From assembly GCA_946410305.1 (NCBI GenBank), contig CAMJZV010000010.1:1-64000 (forward strand): a stretch of DNA of 64,000 nucleotides, written 5' to 3'. The notes beneath the pieces were generated by a model. The model did no database searches, had not been told where the DNA came from, and saw only the letters and a program-made list of their open reading frames with translations. The stretch comes from an uncultured Prevotellaceae bacterium (GTDB lineage Bacteria; Bacteroidota; Bacteroidia; Bacteroidales; Bacteroidaceae). The translations under genes and the position numbers were made by a program. This document shows positions 1 through 9,867 of the stretch, piece by piece; position 1 is the stretch's first letter; each line of letters starts with the position of its first letter.

Positions 1-2723
1 TCGTTGAAGTTAACCAGTGAGATACCGCACTCCAGACCTGTTGCCACCTCCTTGGCGTCGTCCTTATAACGCTTCAGAGCATCGATAGGAGCTGTGTGGA
101 TAACGATACCGTCACGGATAACGCGAGCCTTATCCTTCGAATGTACCTTACCCTCAGTAACAAGACCACCGGCAACAGTACCGACCTTCGAAATCTTGAA
201 GACTTGCTTCACTTCAATCTCACCAGAGATAATCTCCTTCTTCACCTTGTCAAGCATACCCTGCATGGTGCTCTTCACATCGTCGATAGCGTCGTAGATG
301 ATAGAATATGTATTGATCTCTACACCCTCACGATCAGCAGCACGACGGGCATCGGCAGAAGGACGAACCTGGAAGCCGATGATGATAGCCTCTGAAGCGC
401 TGGCCAGCATGACGTCGTTCTCAGAAATCTGACCAACAGCCTTTGAGATGACGTTGACCTGCACCTTCTCTGTAGAGAGCTTGATGAACGAGTCAGACAA
501 TGCCTCGATAGAACCGTCGGTGTCACCCTTAACAATAATGTTGAGCTCGTGGAACTCACCCAGAGCGATACGGTGTGACAGCTCGTCGAGACCGAGCTTA
601 GTAGTTGTACGCAGGCTCTGCTCACGCTGCAACTGGATACGCTTGTTGGCAATCTCACGGGCCTCCTGCTCTGACTCCATTACATGGAACGAGTCACCAG
701 CGGTAGGAGCACCGTTCAGACCCAGGATGATAGCGGGCTCTGCAGGACCTGCCTTCTCGATGCGTTGGTTACGCTCATTGAACATGGCCTTGACTTTACC
801 CCAGGCAGTACCTGCAATAACGACGTCGCCTACCTTCAGTGTACCATTCGATACGAGGACAGTAGAGACATAGCCGCGACCCTTGTCGAGTGACGACTCT
901 ATGATAGAACCAGTAGCCTTGCGGTTGGGGTTAGCCTTCAGGTCGAGCATCTCGGCCTCGAGGAGTACCTTCTCCAGCAGTTCGTAGACACCAATACCCT
1001 TCTTGGCAGAGATTTCCTGGCACTGGTACTTACCTCCCCAGTCCTCTACCAACAGGTTCATGTTGGCCAAGTCCTCACGAATCTTGTCAGGGTTGGCTCC
1101 TGGCTTATCAATCTTGTTGATGGCGAAGACCATAGGAACGTTGGCAGCCTGAGCATGGGCGATGGCCTCCTTGGTAGTAGGCATCACAGAGTCGTCTGCA
1201 GCCACAATGATGATAGCGATATCCGTTACTTGAGCACCACGGGCACGCATAGCCGTGAAAGCCTCGTGACCAGGGGTATCGAGGAAGGTGATGCTATGAC
1301 CGTCCTTCAGCTTCACATTATAGGCACCGATGTGCTGGGTAATACCACCAGCCTCACCGGCAATGACATTCGTATTACGGATGTGGTCGAGCAGCGAGGT
1401 CTTACCATGGTCTACGTGACCCATCACCGTTACGATAGGAGCGCGTGTAACGAGGTCGTTCTCGTCATCCTCCTCTTCTGTGATGGCATTCTGTACCTCG
1501 GCAGAGACATATTCGGTGGTGAAGCCGAACTCGTCAGCCACGATATTGATGGTCTCAGCATCCAGGCGCTGGTTGATAGACACCATGATGCCGATAGACA
1601 TACAGGTACCGATGACCTGGTTGACACCGACATTCATCATGGTGGCCAACTCAGAAACCGTCACAAACTCGGTGAGCTTCAGCACCTTACTCTGTGCTGC
1701 CTCTGCTGCCATCTCTTCGCTCATGCGCTCAGCGACAGCGTCACGCTTCTCACGACGATACTTGGCACCCTTCTTGTTTTGGTTCTTAGAGGTGAGACGA
1801 GCCAAGGTCTCCTTGACCTGACGTGCTACAGCCTCATCATCCACCTCCAGCGGCTTCTGGACGGGGCGGTTCTTCTTGTTTTTCTTCCCCTGACCCTGCT
1901 GCTGGTTGTTGCCTTGCTGCTGACGGTTGTCCTTGTTCTTATTTTTGTTCTGCTGGTTGACCTGTTTGGCAGCTGCCTCAATATCAACCTTATCAGTACG
2001 GATGCGCTCACGCTTACGGCGCTCACCAGCAGCTTTCTCCTCACGCTCCTTGCGACGTTCTTCCTTAGACTTCTTCTTAGGACGCGTGCTCTGATTCAGG
2101 GAGTCGAGGTCAATCTTACCTACTACATTCAGTTGAGTGGCAGGCTTCATGAAGTCACCAGGTGTCTTTGCCAGTGTCGACTCGTTTGTTGTAGCAACGG
2201 GCTCCTCAGCAACATCCTCGTCATCATCGTCTTCTTCAACGACAACAGGCTCTGGCTGCTCAACTGGCTTGGCGACAGGTGCCTCAGTTTTTTCCTCCTT
2301 TTCTACTTCCACGGGGCTTTCGGCAGCAGCCACGGGGACGGGCTCTGGTTCCTTAACAGGTTCCGGAGCAGATACAGCCTTTGGCTTACCAATCTGGGAG
2401 AGGTCAATCTTACCTAGCGTCTTCAGTCCAGTACGCTGTTCCAACAACTCTTCCGTCTTGGTGACAGCTTTCTCAACCTTCTCAGCCTTCTCGACTTTCT
2501 TCTCCTTGGCTTTTTTGGTAAACAACATGTCTGCTTGGGTCTTCACAGCCTTGTCGCTGCTAAACTCGTCGACCAACGCCTGATACTGCTCATCCGAGAT
2601 CTTAGTATTTGTCGTTGCATCGTCACGAATCTCGCCCAAACTGCTCTTTTTCTTTAGGAAATCAACTGCCGTTTGAAGTCCTATATTCAGTTCTGATAAT
2701 ACTTTATTTAATCTGACACCCAT
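1..2723 (-). CDS. infB: Translation initiation factor IF-2 (C-terminus beyond window start)
   Basis: Minus-strand reading from CAT at 2721-2723 gives [26 protein letters not shown]..., then a low-complexity N-terminal region and GTPase domain; next to nusA/rimP as expected. Confidence 0.93.
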   Translation of the reverse strand, partial: MGVRLNKVLSELNIGLQTAVDFLKKKSSLGEIRDDATTNTKISDEQYQALVDEFSSDKAVKTQADMLFTKKAKEKKVEKAEKVEKAVTKTEELLEQRTGLKTLGKIDLSQIGKPKAVSAPEPVKEPEPVPVAAAESPVEVEKEEKTEAPVAKPVEQPEPVVVEEDDDDEDVAEEPVATTNESTLAKTPGDFMKPATQLNVVGKIDLDSLNQSTRPKKKSKEERRKEREEKAAGERRKRERIRTDKVDIEAAAKQVNQQNKNKNKDNRQQQGNNQQQGQGKKNKKNRPVQKPLEVDDEAVARQVKETLARLTSKNQNKKGAKYRREKRDAVAERMSEEMAAEAAQSKVLKLTEFVTVSELATMMNVGVNQVIGTCMSIGIMVSINQRLDAETINIVADEFGFTTEYVSAEVQNAITEEEDDENDLVTRAPIVTVMGHVDHGKTSLLDHIRNTNVIAGEAGGITQHIGAYNVKLKDGHSITFLDTPGHEAFTAMRARGAQVTDIAIIIVAADDSVMPTTKEAIAHAQAANVPMVFAINKIDKPGANPDKIREDLANMNLLVEDWGGKYQCQEISAKKGIGVYELLEKVLLEAEMLDLKANPNRKATGSIIESSLDKGRGYVSTVLVSNGTLKVGDVVIAGTAWGKVKAMFNERNQRIEKAGPAEPAIILGLNGAPTAGDSFHVMESEQEAREIANKRIQLQREQSLRTTTKLGLDELSHRIALGEFHELNIIVKGDTDGSIEALSDSFIKLSTEKVQVNVISKAVGQISENDVMLASASEAIIIGFQVRPSADARRAADREGVEINTYSIIYDAIDDVKSTMQGMLDKVKKEIISGEIEVKQVFKISKVGTVAGGLVTEGKVHSKDKARVIRDGIVIHTAPIDALKRYKDDAKEVATGLECGISLVNFN

Positions 2724-2758
2724 TCTAATTTACAATTTGACAATTTACAATTTACGAT

Positions 2759-4015
2759 TTACTCGAATTCTGCGCGGAGTACTTCCAGCAGGTGATCGAC
2801 GGACTCTTCTTCCAGGTCGGCCTTCTCGATGAGCATCTCACGAGGAGCATTGAGCACAGCCTTGGCGGTATCCAGACCTATGGCCTTGATGGCATCGATA
2901 ATCCACTGGTCGATTTCATCAGAGAACTCATCGAGGTAGATATCCTCGTCGGCCTCACCCTCGTTAACCACACGGAAGACGTCGATGGTGTACTCTGTCA
3001 GCATAGAAGCGAGTTTGATGTTCAGACCACCCTTACCGATAGCCAACGAAACCTCCTCAGGCTGCAGGTAAACCTCGGCCTTGTGCTCTTCGGGGTTCAG
3101 CGTAATGCTGGTAACCTTTGCAGGTGACAGGGCACGCTGAATGAACAGCTGCATGTTGCTTGAGTAGTTGATGACGTCGATATTCTCGTTGCACATCTCA
3201 CGAACAATACCGTGAACACGGCTACCCTTGACACCAACGCAAGCTCCTACAGGATCGATACGATCGTCGTAGCTCTCGACAGCCACCTTGGCACGCTCAC
3301 CTGGCATGCGCGCAATACGACGGATGGTAATCAGACCGTCCTGAATCTCAGGAACCTCAGCTTCGAGCAGGCGCTCCAGGAACTGGGGACTTGTACGAGA
3401 GAGGATGATGCGAGGATTGTTGTTCTCGTTCTGTACCTCCTTAACGATGGCACGAACAGTCTCACCCTTATGGTAGTTGTCGGCAGGAATCTGCTCCTGC
3501 TTAGGCAAGTGGAGCTCATTACCCTCATCATCGATGAGCAATACCTCACGCTTCCACATCTGGTAAACTTCAGCGCTTACAACCTGACCAACCTTATCCT
3601 TGTACTTGTTATACAGTGAGTCATGCTCCAGCTCCAGAATCTTTGAAGCCAGTGTCTGACGCAGGTTCAGGATGGCGCGACGGCCAAACTTCTGGAAGTC
3701 CACCTCCTCAGAAACCTCCTCACCTACCTCATAGTCAGGCTCAATCTTCTGAGCTTCAGTCAGTGAAATCTCCTTGTTCTCATCCTGTACTTCACCGTCA
3801 GCAACAACGATGCGGTTGCGGTGAATCTCAAAGTCACCCTTGTCAGGGTTAACGATGACGTCGTAGTTCTCATCAGAACCGAACATCTTAGCAATCACGT
3901 TGCGGAAACTCTCTTCCAACACGCTCACCAAAGTAGTACGGTCAATGTTCTTTGTCTCTTTAAATTCCTGGAAGGTCTCAATCATTGATGGACCCTTCAC
4001 ACTCTTTGTTGCCAT
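2759..4015 (-). CDS. nusA: Transcription termination/antitermination factor NusA
   Basis: ORF with S1/KH-type NusA sequence (VGACVGVKGSRVHGIVREMCNENIDVI); operon context. Confidence 0.97.
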   Translation of the reverse strand: MATKSVKGPSMIETFQEFKETKNIDRTTLVSVLEESFRNVIAKMFGSDENYDVIVNPDKGDFEIHRNRIVVADGEVQDENKEISLTEAQKIEPDYEVGEEVSEEVDFQKFGRRAILNLRQTLASKILELEHDSLYNKYKDKVGQVVSAEVYQMWKREVLLIDDEGNELHLPKQEQIPADNYHKGETVRAIVKEVQNENNNPRIILSRTSPQFLERLLEAEVPEIQDGLITIRRIARMPGERAKVAVESYDDRIDPVGACVGVKGSRVHGIVREMCNENIDVINYSSNMQLFIQRALSPAKVTSITLNPEEHKAEVYLQPEEVSLAIGKGGLNIKLASMLTEYTIDVFRVVNEGEADEDIYLDEFSDEIDQWIIDAIKAIGLDTAKAVLNAPREMLIEKADLEEESVDHLLEVLRAEFE

Positions 4016-4047
4016 ATATCTTATTTTATTTTTTACTTATTATCGAT

Positions 4048-4521
4048 TTATTTGAAGTTCAGCAGATATTTACAATATTTTACTGCATTAACAGCAAAAG
4101 TCTTGTCAACCTCTACCAATACGGGGCGTTTCTTGCCCTCTACCTGCTGCTTCTCCTTGACAGTCACCGTAAACTGACTGCCATCCTCGCTGACTTCCTT
4201 CAAAATGCCCTGCATCTTCTTGCCGTCATTAGCGAGAACCTCCACTTCTTTTCCAACATGGTTACGGTATTGCTCAATTACCTTGAAAGGCTGGCCAATA
4301 CCAGCACTACCTACCTCCAATTCATATTCACCGAGCTCCTCGCCCAACTTCTCCTGCAAGAAGCGGCTCAGGTCTGCACAATCTTCAATCCATACGCCAT
4401 CGGCATGGTCAATCTCAATGACGATACGATCATCGTCAGTCATCTCTACATCTACCAAATAATAGTCGCCCTTCGCGAGCCACTCATTCACTGCGGTCTT
4501 AATGACGTTGTTGTCTATCAT
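4048..4521 (-). CDS. rimP: Ribosome maturation factor RimP
   Basis: MIDNNVIKTAVNEWLAKGDYYLVDVEMTDDDRIVIEIDHADGVWIEDC; start placed at internal Met of ORF 4048..4602. Confidence 0.93.
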   Translation of the reverse strand: MIDNNVIKTAVNEWLAKGDYYLVDVEMTDDDRIVIEIDHADGVWIEDCADLSRFLQEKLGEELGEYELEVGSAGIGQPFKVIEQYRNHVGKEVEVLANDGKKMQGILKEVSEDGSQFTVTVKEKQQVEGKKRPVLVEVDKTFAVNAVKYCKYLLNFK

Positions 4522-4546
4522 ATTTACGTTATTAATTAAAATCAAA

Positions 4547-4600
4547 GAATGAGAGGCTTCGTAAAGCCCCTCATTCCTCTGAACGGGTGCAAAGGTACGC
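4547..4600 (-). promoter_or_regulatory. rimP-nusA-infB promoter and leader hairpin
   Basis: Minus: TACCTTTG -7 box then GAATGAGGGGCTTTACGAAGCCTCTCATTC hairpin followed by TTTGATTTTAATT. Confidence 0.6.
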
Positions 4601-4660
4601 ATTTTCTACGAATGCTGCAAGTATTTTGCTGATTTTCTTTCCTTTAGCCTGTAATTTTTC

Positions 4661-5689
4661 CTATTTAGTGCCACTCTCTTCCACATACTGTCGAATGGCA
4701 GCTACCAACGCGTCGTTCTCCTCTGCTTGTTGAGCAGAGATGCGGAAGTGTTCTTTGGAAAGTCCATAGAAGTTATAACAGTCACGAATCAGCATGCCAT
4801 GTTCATGAACAAGATAGTTCTTTAATGCAGCTCCTGTGGTGCCACTCAACTCACACAACATGAAGTTTGTCTTGGTCTCAAAGATACGCATGCCCTCAAT
4901 CTTTCGCAGTTCACTACGTAGTCGTTGCGTTTCAGCAAGGTAGGCATCAAGATTACTGATAACAGGTTCCCCTTGCTGAATAAGGAATTTTCCGCCCTCT
5001 ATGCTAAGTGCTGGCACCGACCAGGGATGACGCAGGGCACGCAGCAACAGGATAGTGCTAGGATGAGCGGTAATATAGCCCAGTCGCAAACCTGGCACAC
5101 TGTATTTCCTGCTTAGCGAATGAATAAGTATCACGTTGGGCAGAGCCTGCATATCACGTGGCTCAAGTAGTGGTTCCTTGGTAAAAGCCCCATACGACTG
5201 GTCAATAACAAAGGTATAGCGAGGTGAGCGGCGCACCACATAGTCGACAAAACCTTTCTTCAGCACATTCCCTGATGGATTATTGGGATTACACACCCAA
5301 TAGACGCGGTCTTTGGGTAGTTCTTTCATCTCATCAGTACTCTCATAGGTAATGACATGCTTGTTCAGTCGACAAGCATCGGCATACTCTGAATAGGTAG
5401 GCTGGGGAATGATAGAACAGCTGTGGCGAAACAGCTGTGCGATGATATAGACGGCCTCTGTAGCACCGTTGGTCACCATCACTCCTTCTGGCGATATGCC
5501 CAACTGTTTGGCAATCATCTTTTCCAACTGGCGCGGCTGCGACTCCGGATAGTTGGTAAGGACATCCATGTGCTCCAACAAATGGTTCTTCAGAGCACTA
5601 TGGTCAGCATGCTGATAGATGGTGCTGCTGAAGTTCATCTGCACCAGATCATCATAGCGATATCTATCATCTCCATGTCCGTTTATCAT
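4661..5689 (-). CDS. PLP-dependent class I/II aminotransferase, CobD/HisC-like
   Basis: ATEAVYIIAQLF, NPNNPSGN, HSLSRKYSVPGLRLGY motifs; overlaps ABC ATPase gene. Confidence 0.8.
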   Translation of the reverse strand: MINGHGDDRYRYDDLVQMNFSSTIYQHADHSALKNHLLEHMDVLTNYPESQPRQLEKMIAKQLGISPEGVMVTNGATEAVYIIAQLFRHSCSIIPQPTYSEYADACRLNKHVITYESTDEMKELPKDRVYWVCNPNNPSGNVLKKGFVDYVVRRSPRYTFVIDQSYGAFTKEPLLEPRDMQALPNVILIHSLSRKYSVPGLRLGYITAHPSTILLLRALRHPWSVPALSIEGGKFLIQQGEPVISNLDAYLAETQRLRSELRKIEGMRIFETKTNFMLCELSGTTGAALKNYLVHEHGMLIRDCYNFYGLSKEHFRISAQQAEENDALVAAIRQYVEESGTK

Positions 5690-6465
5690 TTCCTTATCTG
5701 TATCGTTAGTGTGTCCGCATCAAAGGTGATGCCTTCATGTTCGATAAATGTGCTCAACACTCCTTTGTCAGCCAACCCACGAGGTGTACCAACATGCAAC
5801 TGTTGAGGGGTCATGAGCCAAAGCATATCTGCCAATTGCAACGAAATCTCTACGTCGTGTGTTGACAGAAAGATGGTCTTCTGTTCGTCGTGTGCCAGAC
5901 GCCTCAGCAACTGGAGCAACTCCACCTTGCTGGGATAGTCAAGGAAAGCAGTAGGTTCATCAAGATAGATGATTGGGGTCTGCTGAGCCAAAGCTTTAGC
6001 AATCATGACTTTCTGGCGTTCGCCATCACTGAGTGACTGCACCTGACGTTGACGCAATGGTTCGATGCCTACCAGTCGGATGGATTCATCAACGACACGA
6101 TGGTCATCTTTCGACAGAATGCCCCAAAAACCTGTGTAGGGAGTACGTCCCATCGCTACTAGTTCGTCGACAGTCATATTCCTCACATGCGGTTTTTCTG
6201 TCAACACTACACCAATCTGCTGACTCAGTTCCTGATCAGAATAGTCTGTCAGTGGTTTCCCTTGCAACAACACATTGCCATTCAGTGCAGGCTGGAAAGC
6301 GGATAGCGTGCGGAGCAGCGTCGACTTGCCGACACCATTCCTCCCCAGCAGACAGGTCAGTTCACCACTGTTGATGACGCCATTCAGCTGAGTAGCCACA
6401 ACTCTTTCTCTACCTTTATTTGTGTATCCGATGCTTAGGTCTTGTAGTATGACACTTTCCTTCAT
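5686..6465 (-). CDS. ABC transporter ATP-binding protein (FecE/BtuD-like)
   Basis: Walker A GRNGVGKST, signature LSDGERQKVMIAKAL, Walker B IIYLDEPTAFLD. Confidence 0.88.
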   Translation of the reverse strand: MKESVILQDLSIGYTNKGRERVVATQLNGVINSGELTCLLGRNGVGKSTLLRTLSAFQPALNGNVLLQGKPLTDYSDQELSQQIGVVLTEKPHVRNMTVDELVAMGRTPYTGFWGILSKDDHRVVDESIRLVGIEPLRQRQVQSLSDGERQKVMIAKALAQQTPIIYLDEPTAFLDYPSKVELLQLLRRLAHDEQKTIFLSTHDVEISLQLADMLWLMTPQQLHVGTPRGLADKGVLSTFIEHEGITFDADTLTIQIRK

Positions 6466-6482
6466 GCTACAAAAGTACGAAA

Positions 6483-8996
6483 TTATATGGAATAACGAGC
6501 AATTAGTTCAGAAAAAATTTCATTTTTGCGTAATAATCCTGCATTACCTGTCATGATGAGTTGCTTACGAGCACGTGTCATGGCGACATTGAGCTTCCGG
6601 TCTATCACATGACCGTCTTCCTCAAAACAGTTAGAGGTAAGGAATTCGAGTCCATCAAGATCCTGGACACCTGTAGAGTAGATAATGACATCGCGCTGTG
6701 ACCCCTGATAGCGCTCTACCGTGTCAATACTGATATCTTCCAGCTGGGACAAACCCAACCGTGCAATCTCTCTTCTTATCAAAGCTATCTGGTGACGATA
6801 GGTCACAATGACTCCTATGCTATGAGCTGCGTCAAAACGCTCATGGCCAATTTGACGATAGAGACGTCGTAGTACATCGACTACCAAGGATGCCTCATCG
6901 TCTGCAGGAAGGAAAAGCACACGATGTTGCCTTAACTGGTCATCGAGCGCATCTTCAGAGGATTCGTGATAGTCGAGCTCCGTCTCCAACTGATGGGGAC
7001 AGGGTACTGGTTGCAGCTGCTCTTGTTGATAGAAAAACTCATTAGAAAAAGCTGCAATATCAGGATGCATACGTCCCTGACGCTGAAGGATACCTACAAA
7101 CTCCCTGCGTCCAGCCTCTCGCTCCTGCCGGAGCAGACGTTCAAAGAGCGACAGGCGACAGCCATGCAGTCGAGGATCGTCGTCAGGCTGTGCCACTACA
7201 GCAGGCAACTGCTTGTGGTCGCCAATGAGAATAAAGCGGTCTATGCTGTCTGACGAGAGCATGCCAACGATATAAGGCTCCAGAATCTGAGAGGCCTCAT
7301 CAACGATACACAGTGAAAAGTGCTTGATATCCAACAAGAAGGGACGCGTCAACAAGGTCAGCGTGGTACTGACCACGATGGGCACACGTTCCAATCGCTG
7401 ACGGATATCGCTCAACTTGGGCTTCTCGCTGAAGGCACTACTCAATAGACGATGGGCAAAACGAGGGTCGCAGGCAGCCTCACTACCCAGCCTTAGATAG
7501 TCCTGTCCACTCTCTTCCAGCATGGCACATATCTCATCGACAGCTCGATGGGTGTAGGCGGTAAGAAGGAGGCTGTTAGCTGTTGGCTGTTGGCTGTTGG
7601 CAAGTGTCTCTTCTACCAGAAAACGCAGAGCCATAGAGGTTTTACCTGTTCCAGGAGGTCCTTGCAGCAGGAAATAGTCACGTGCTTGCTTGGCACGCAA
7701 CAAGATATCGTCGTAAGCAGGATGATAGGAGCGGGAGAGCTGTTGCGAAGCGTCCTGACGAGGAGCAAGAGTACCCATCAACAAGTGGCGCTTCTTAGGA
7801 GAAGCTCCACAGAAAGCCATCAGGCTACGAAGTGCTGCGGTGGTAGTAGCATCCGAAGTAGCCGGTTCGATAGCAAAGTTCTCTTTGCGAAGAATGTCTG
7901 GGGTGTCCTGTTTGTTGTCATTAGGCCACACCGCTATCTCCTCATCATCAATGCGCTCTATCATACCTTTATTTAATATGTGATGACAGAGGTCTGGGTC
8001 GCCATCCTTGCGATAGTAATAAACCATATCGCCTCGACGCAGTTCTTCGTCTGTGTCCTGCGTCAGACGCTGAGCAAACTGTTCTCTGAAGATAAACGTC
8101 ACCATGCGCTCCAGATAGTCTTGTTCTGTAACTGACAGACTGTGCAAAGGCTGCAACGTGCGTTCTATCTGTGGACGTACATAACGATGGAAGAATTCGG
8201 ACTTCTCTTGTCGCTGCAACAGCACATCGGGCTGTAACTGTGACAATACAGAGGAGAAACCCTTACGGGCAATCTTCATTTCCAATGCCACGATGAGATT
8301 GCGCAGATGGATCGCCTCACGAAACAAGGCATCGTTATTAGCGACATCCAACAGGCCTTCACTGGCAGGATATTTCGAATAGAGCAGTCGGATATCCACA
8401 CTATCGGCATCCAACTGGAAGTTATAGCGTAGCACTCCATAATAGAGCAACACCTGTACAAAGTGGGCTTCCCTATAACCTATCCATTTCTTGCCCGACT
8501 TCTGCTCCACCAGCAGACGCATATCGCTGGTCATCAAGTCGACACGTCCTCGCAGTCCTAACGCTTTGCAGACAAACGAGGGTTCCAACAGTGCCTTGTT
8601 GCGGTCATATTCGGCAAACAACGCATCTACCGCCTGACGGATGTTGTTTACCTGACGGAGTGCATCAGTCTTGAATTTTACAGGGTTGAAATCTTCACAG
8701 GTACAGAACTGCAGCGCCTGTTCGCTAAACGAGGTGCGCAGCATATCGCCAAAATCAGCCTCAGGGTCATGGATAATCTGGTCCAGCGCCGTACCAGCAA
8801 AGTTACCTAACAGGATGGAAGAGGTGTTTGCCGAGGGCTTCAGGCGATTGACGAGATACGCCAGAGGATGATGCCCATAGTCTTGGAAACAGGCTGCAAT
8901 GGTGGAGATGTCTACCAGCACGTCGGGCTCCACGACCTGAAGCCCATCGTCTAGCACGCTCACCTTCAGCCCCTCAAACAGTTCGCTCTCTTCCAT
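6483..8996 (-). CDS. Dna2/Nam7-type SF1 helicase with N-terminal nuclease-like region
   Basis: GPPGTGKTSMA, VDEASQILEP, GDHKQLPAVV, TVERYQGSQRDVII, NVAMTRARKQLI; N-terminal VEQKSGKKWIGYREAHFVQVLLY. Confidence 0.85.
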   Translation of the reverse strand: MEESELFEGLKVSVLDDGLQVVEPDVLVDISTIAACFQDYGHHPLAYLVNRLKPSANTSSILLGNFAGTALDQIIHDPEADFGDMLRTSFSEQALQFCTCEDFNPVKFKTDALRQVNNIRQAVDALFAEYDRNKALLEPSFVCKALGLRGRVDLMTSDMRLLVEQKSGKKWIGYREAHFVQVLLYYGVLRYNFQLDADSVDIRLLYSKYPASEGLLDVANNDALFREAIHLRNLIVALEMKIARKGFSSVLSQLQPDVLLQRQEKSEFFHRYVRPQIERTLQPLHSLSVTEQDYLERMVTFIFREQFAQRLTQDTDEELRRGDMVYYYRKDGDPDLCHHILNKGMIERIDDEEIAVWPNDNKQDTPDILRKENFAIEPATSDATTTAALRSLMAFCGASPKKRHLLMGTLAPRQDASQQLSRSYHPAYDDILLRAKQARDYFLLQGPPGTGKTSMALRFLVEETLANSQQPTANSLLLTAYTHRAVDEICAMLEESGQDYLRLGSEAACDPRFAHRLLSSAFSEKPKLSDIRQRLERVPIVVSTTLTLLTRPFLLDIKHFSLCIVDEASQILEPYIVGMLSSDSIDRFILIGDHKQLPAVVAQPDDDPRLHGCRLSLFERLLRQEREAGRREFVGILQRQGRMHPDIAAFSNEFFYQQEQLQPVPCPHQLETELDYHESSEDALDDQLRQHRVLFLPADDEASLVVDVLRRLYRQIGHERFDAAHSIGVIVTYRHQIALIRREIARLGLSQLEDISIDTVERYQGSQRDVIIYSTGVQDLDGLEFLTSNCFEEDGHVIDRKLNVAMTRARKQLIMTGNAGLLRKNEIFSELIARYSI
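7571..7604. repeat. Heptanucleotide tandem repeat inside helicase gene (ANSQQPTANS)
   Basis: ggctgttagctgttggctgttggctgttggcaag. Confidence 0.85.
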
Positions 8997-9033
8997 GCTA
9001 CAAAGGTAGCCCCTTTTCAGCAAATAGAAATTA

Positions 9034-9840
9034 TTACTCCACCTTGGAAGTCATCTGGTTACGCAGTCCCTTATAGCCTGTCAGATAAGCCTTGGCAGTA
9101 CCAAAAGAAAGGAACATATCCAGACGGACGGGCAGATGGTTCTGGTCGTCAGTAATATAGAAGCGGATAAGCTCATGGTTCTTGCCATCCTCACGCTCTA
9201 TGAATGAGAAGACGAGACAACGGAACTTGGTGTCGCTGTTCTTCATCTTCACATTGGTGATGCCATTGTACTTCAGCCATGAGTTGGCTATGTCTGATGC
9301 GTCGGCAATAGGAAGGGGAATCTTGTCGCCCACCTTCAACTTTGTGGCATCGAAGTTGCGGGCACGCAGGTAGACACTCATCATGTCGTAGATGCAGTCC
9401 TTATACTCCAGTTCCTTCCAATAGTGCTCGCCACGACTATTAATCTCATGTGTCTTCAGGTGGCAGTTGCCTTTTGGATAGGTGTACCAGAGCTCGTCAA
9501 CATAATAGCGCTTGCCTTCACGGGCACCTTTACGATAGTAGAGTGGTTCGAGCCCCAGCGTCGTATAGCTGAGCAGCGTGTCGCGCATGACGAACATGTT
9601 GTCCAGCTTACTGTTACCACGGGTGATGAGGCTGCAGCGGAATGCATCCTGTCCTTTGAAACTGGACTGTACGGTAGACATGGACGCAGTACCTACCTTC
9701 ACCCAGACAAACTTCCAGTTGAAATAGAGGTCGTAGCCAACAAACTCACCTGACTTAAAGGCTTTGTTCTCTATACCACACTGGGCAAACGATGACATGA
9801 ACGTCATGGCGAATACCCATAATACAATGAATCGTTTCAT
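9034..9840 (-). CDS. DUF3108-type secreted protein
   Basis: Signal peptide; FKSGEFVGYDLYFNWKFVWVKVGTASMS matches family pattern. Confidence 0.75.
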   Translation of the reverse strand: MKRFIVLWVFAMTFMSSFAQCGIENKAFKSGEFVGYDLYFNWKFVWVKVGTASMSTVQSSFKGQDAFRCSLITRGNSKLDNMFVMRDTLLSYTTLGLEPLYYRKGAREGKRYYVDELWYTYPKGNCHLKTHEINSRGEHYWKELEYKDCIYDMMSVYLRARNFDATKLKVGDKIPLPIADASDIANSWLKYNGITNVKMKNSDTKFRCLVFSFIEREDGKNHELIRFYITDDQNHLPVRLDMFLSFGTAKAYLTGYKGLRNQMTSKVE

Positions 9841-9867
9841 ATCTATGATCTATTTATTGCTTATCAA

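Noticed and set aside
1155-2417. 420-aa plus-strand ORF
   Set aside because: Antisense shadow of infB; no recognisable domain.
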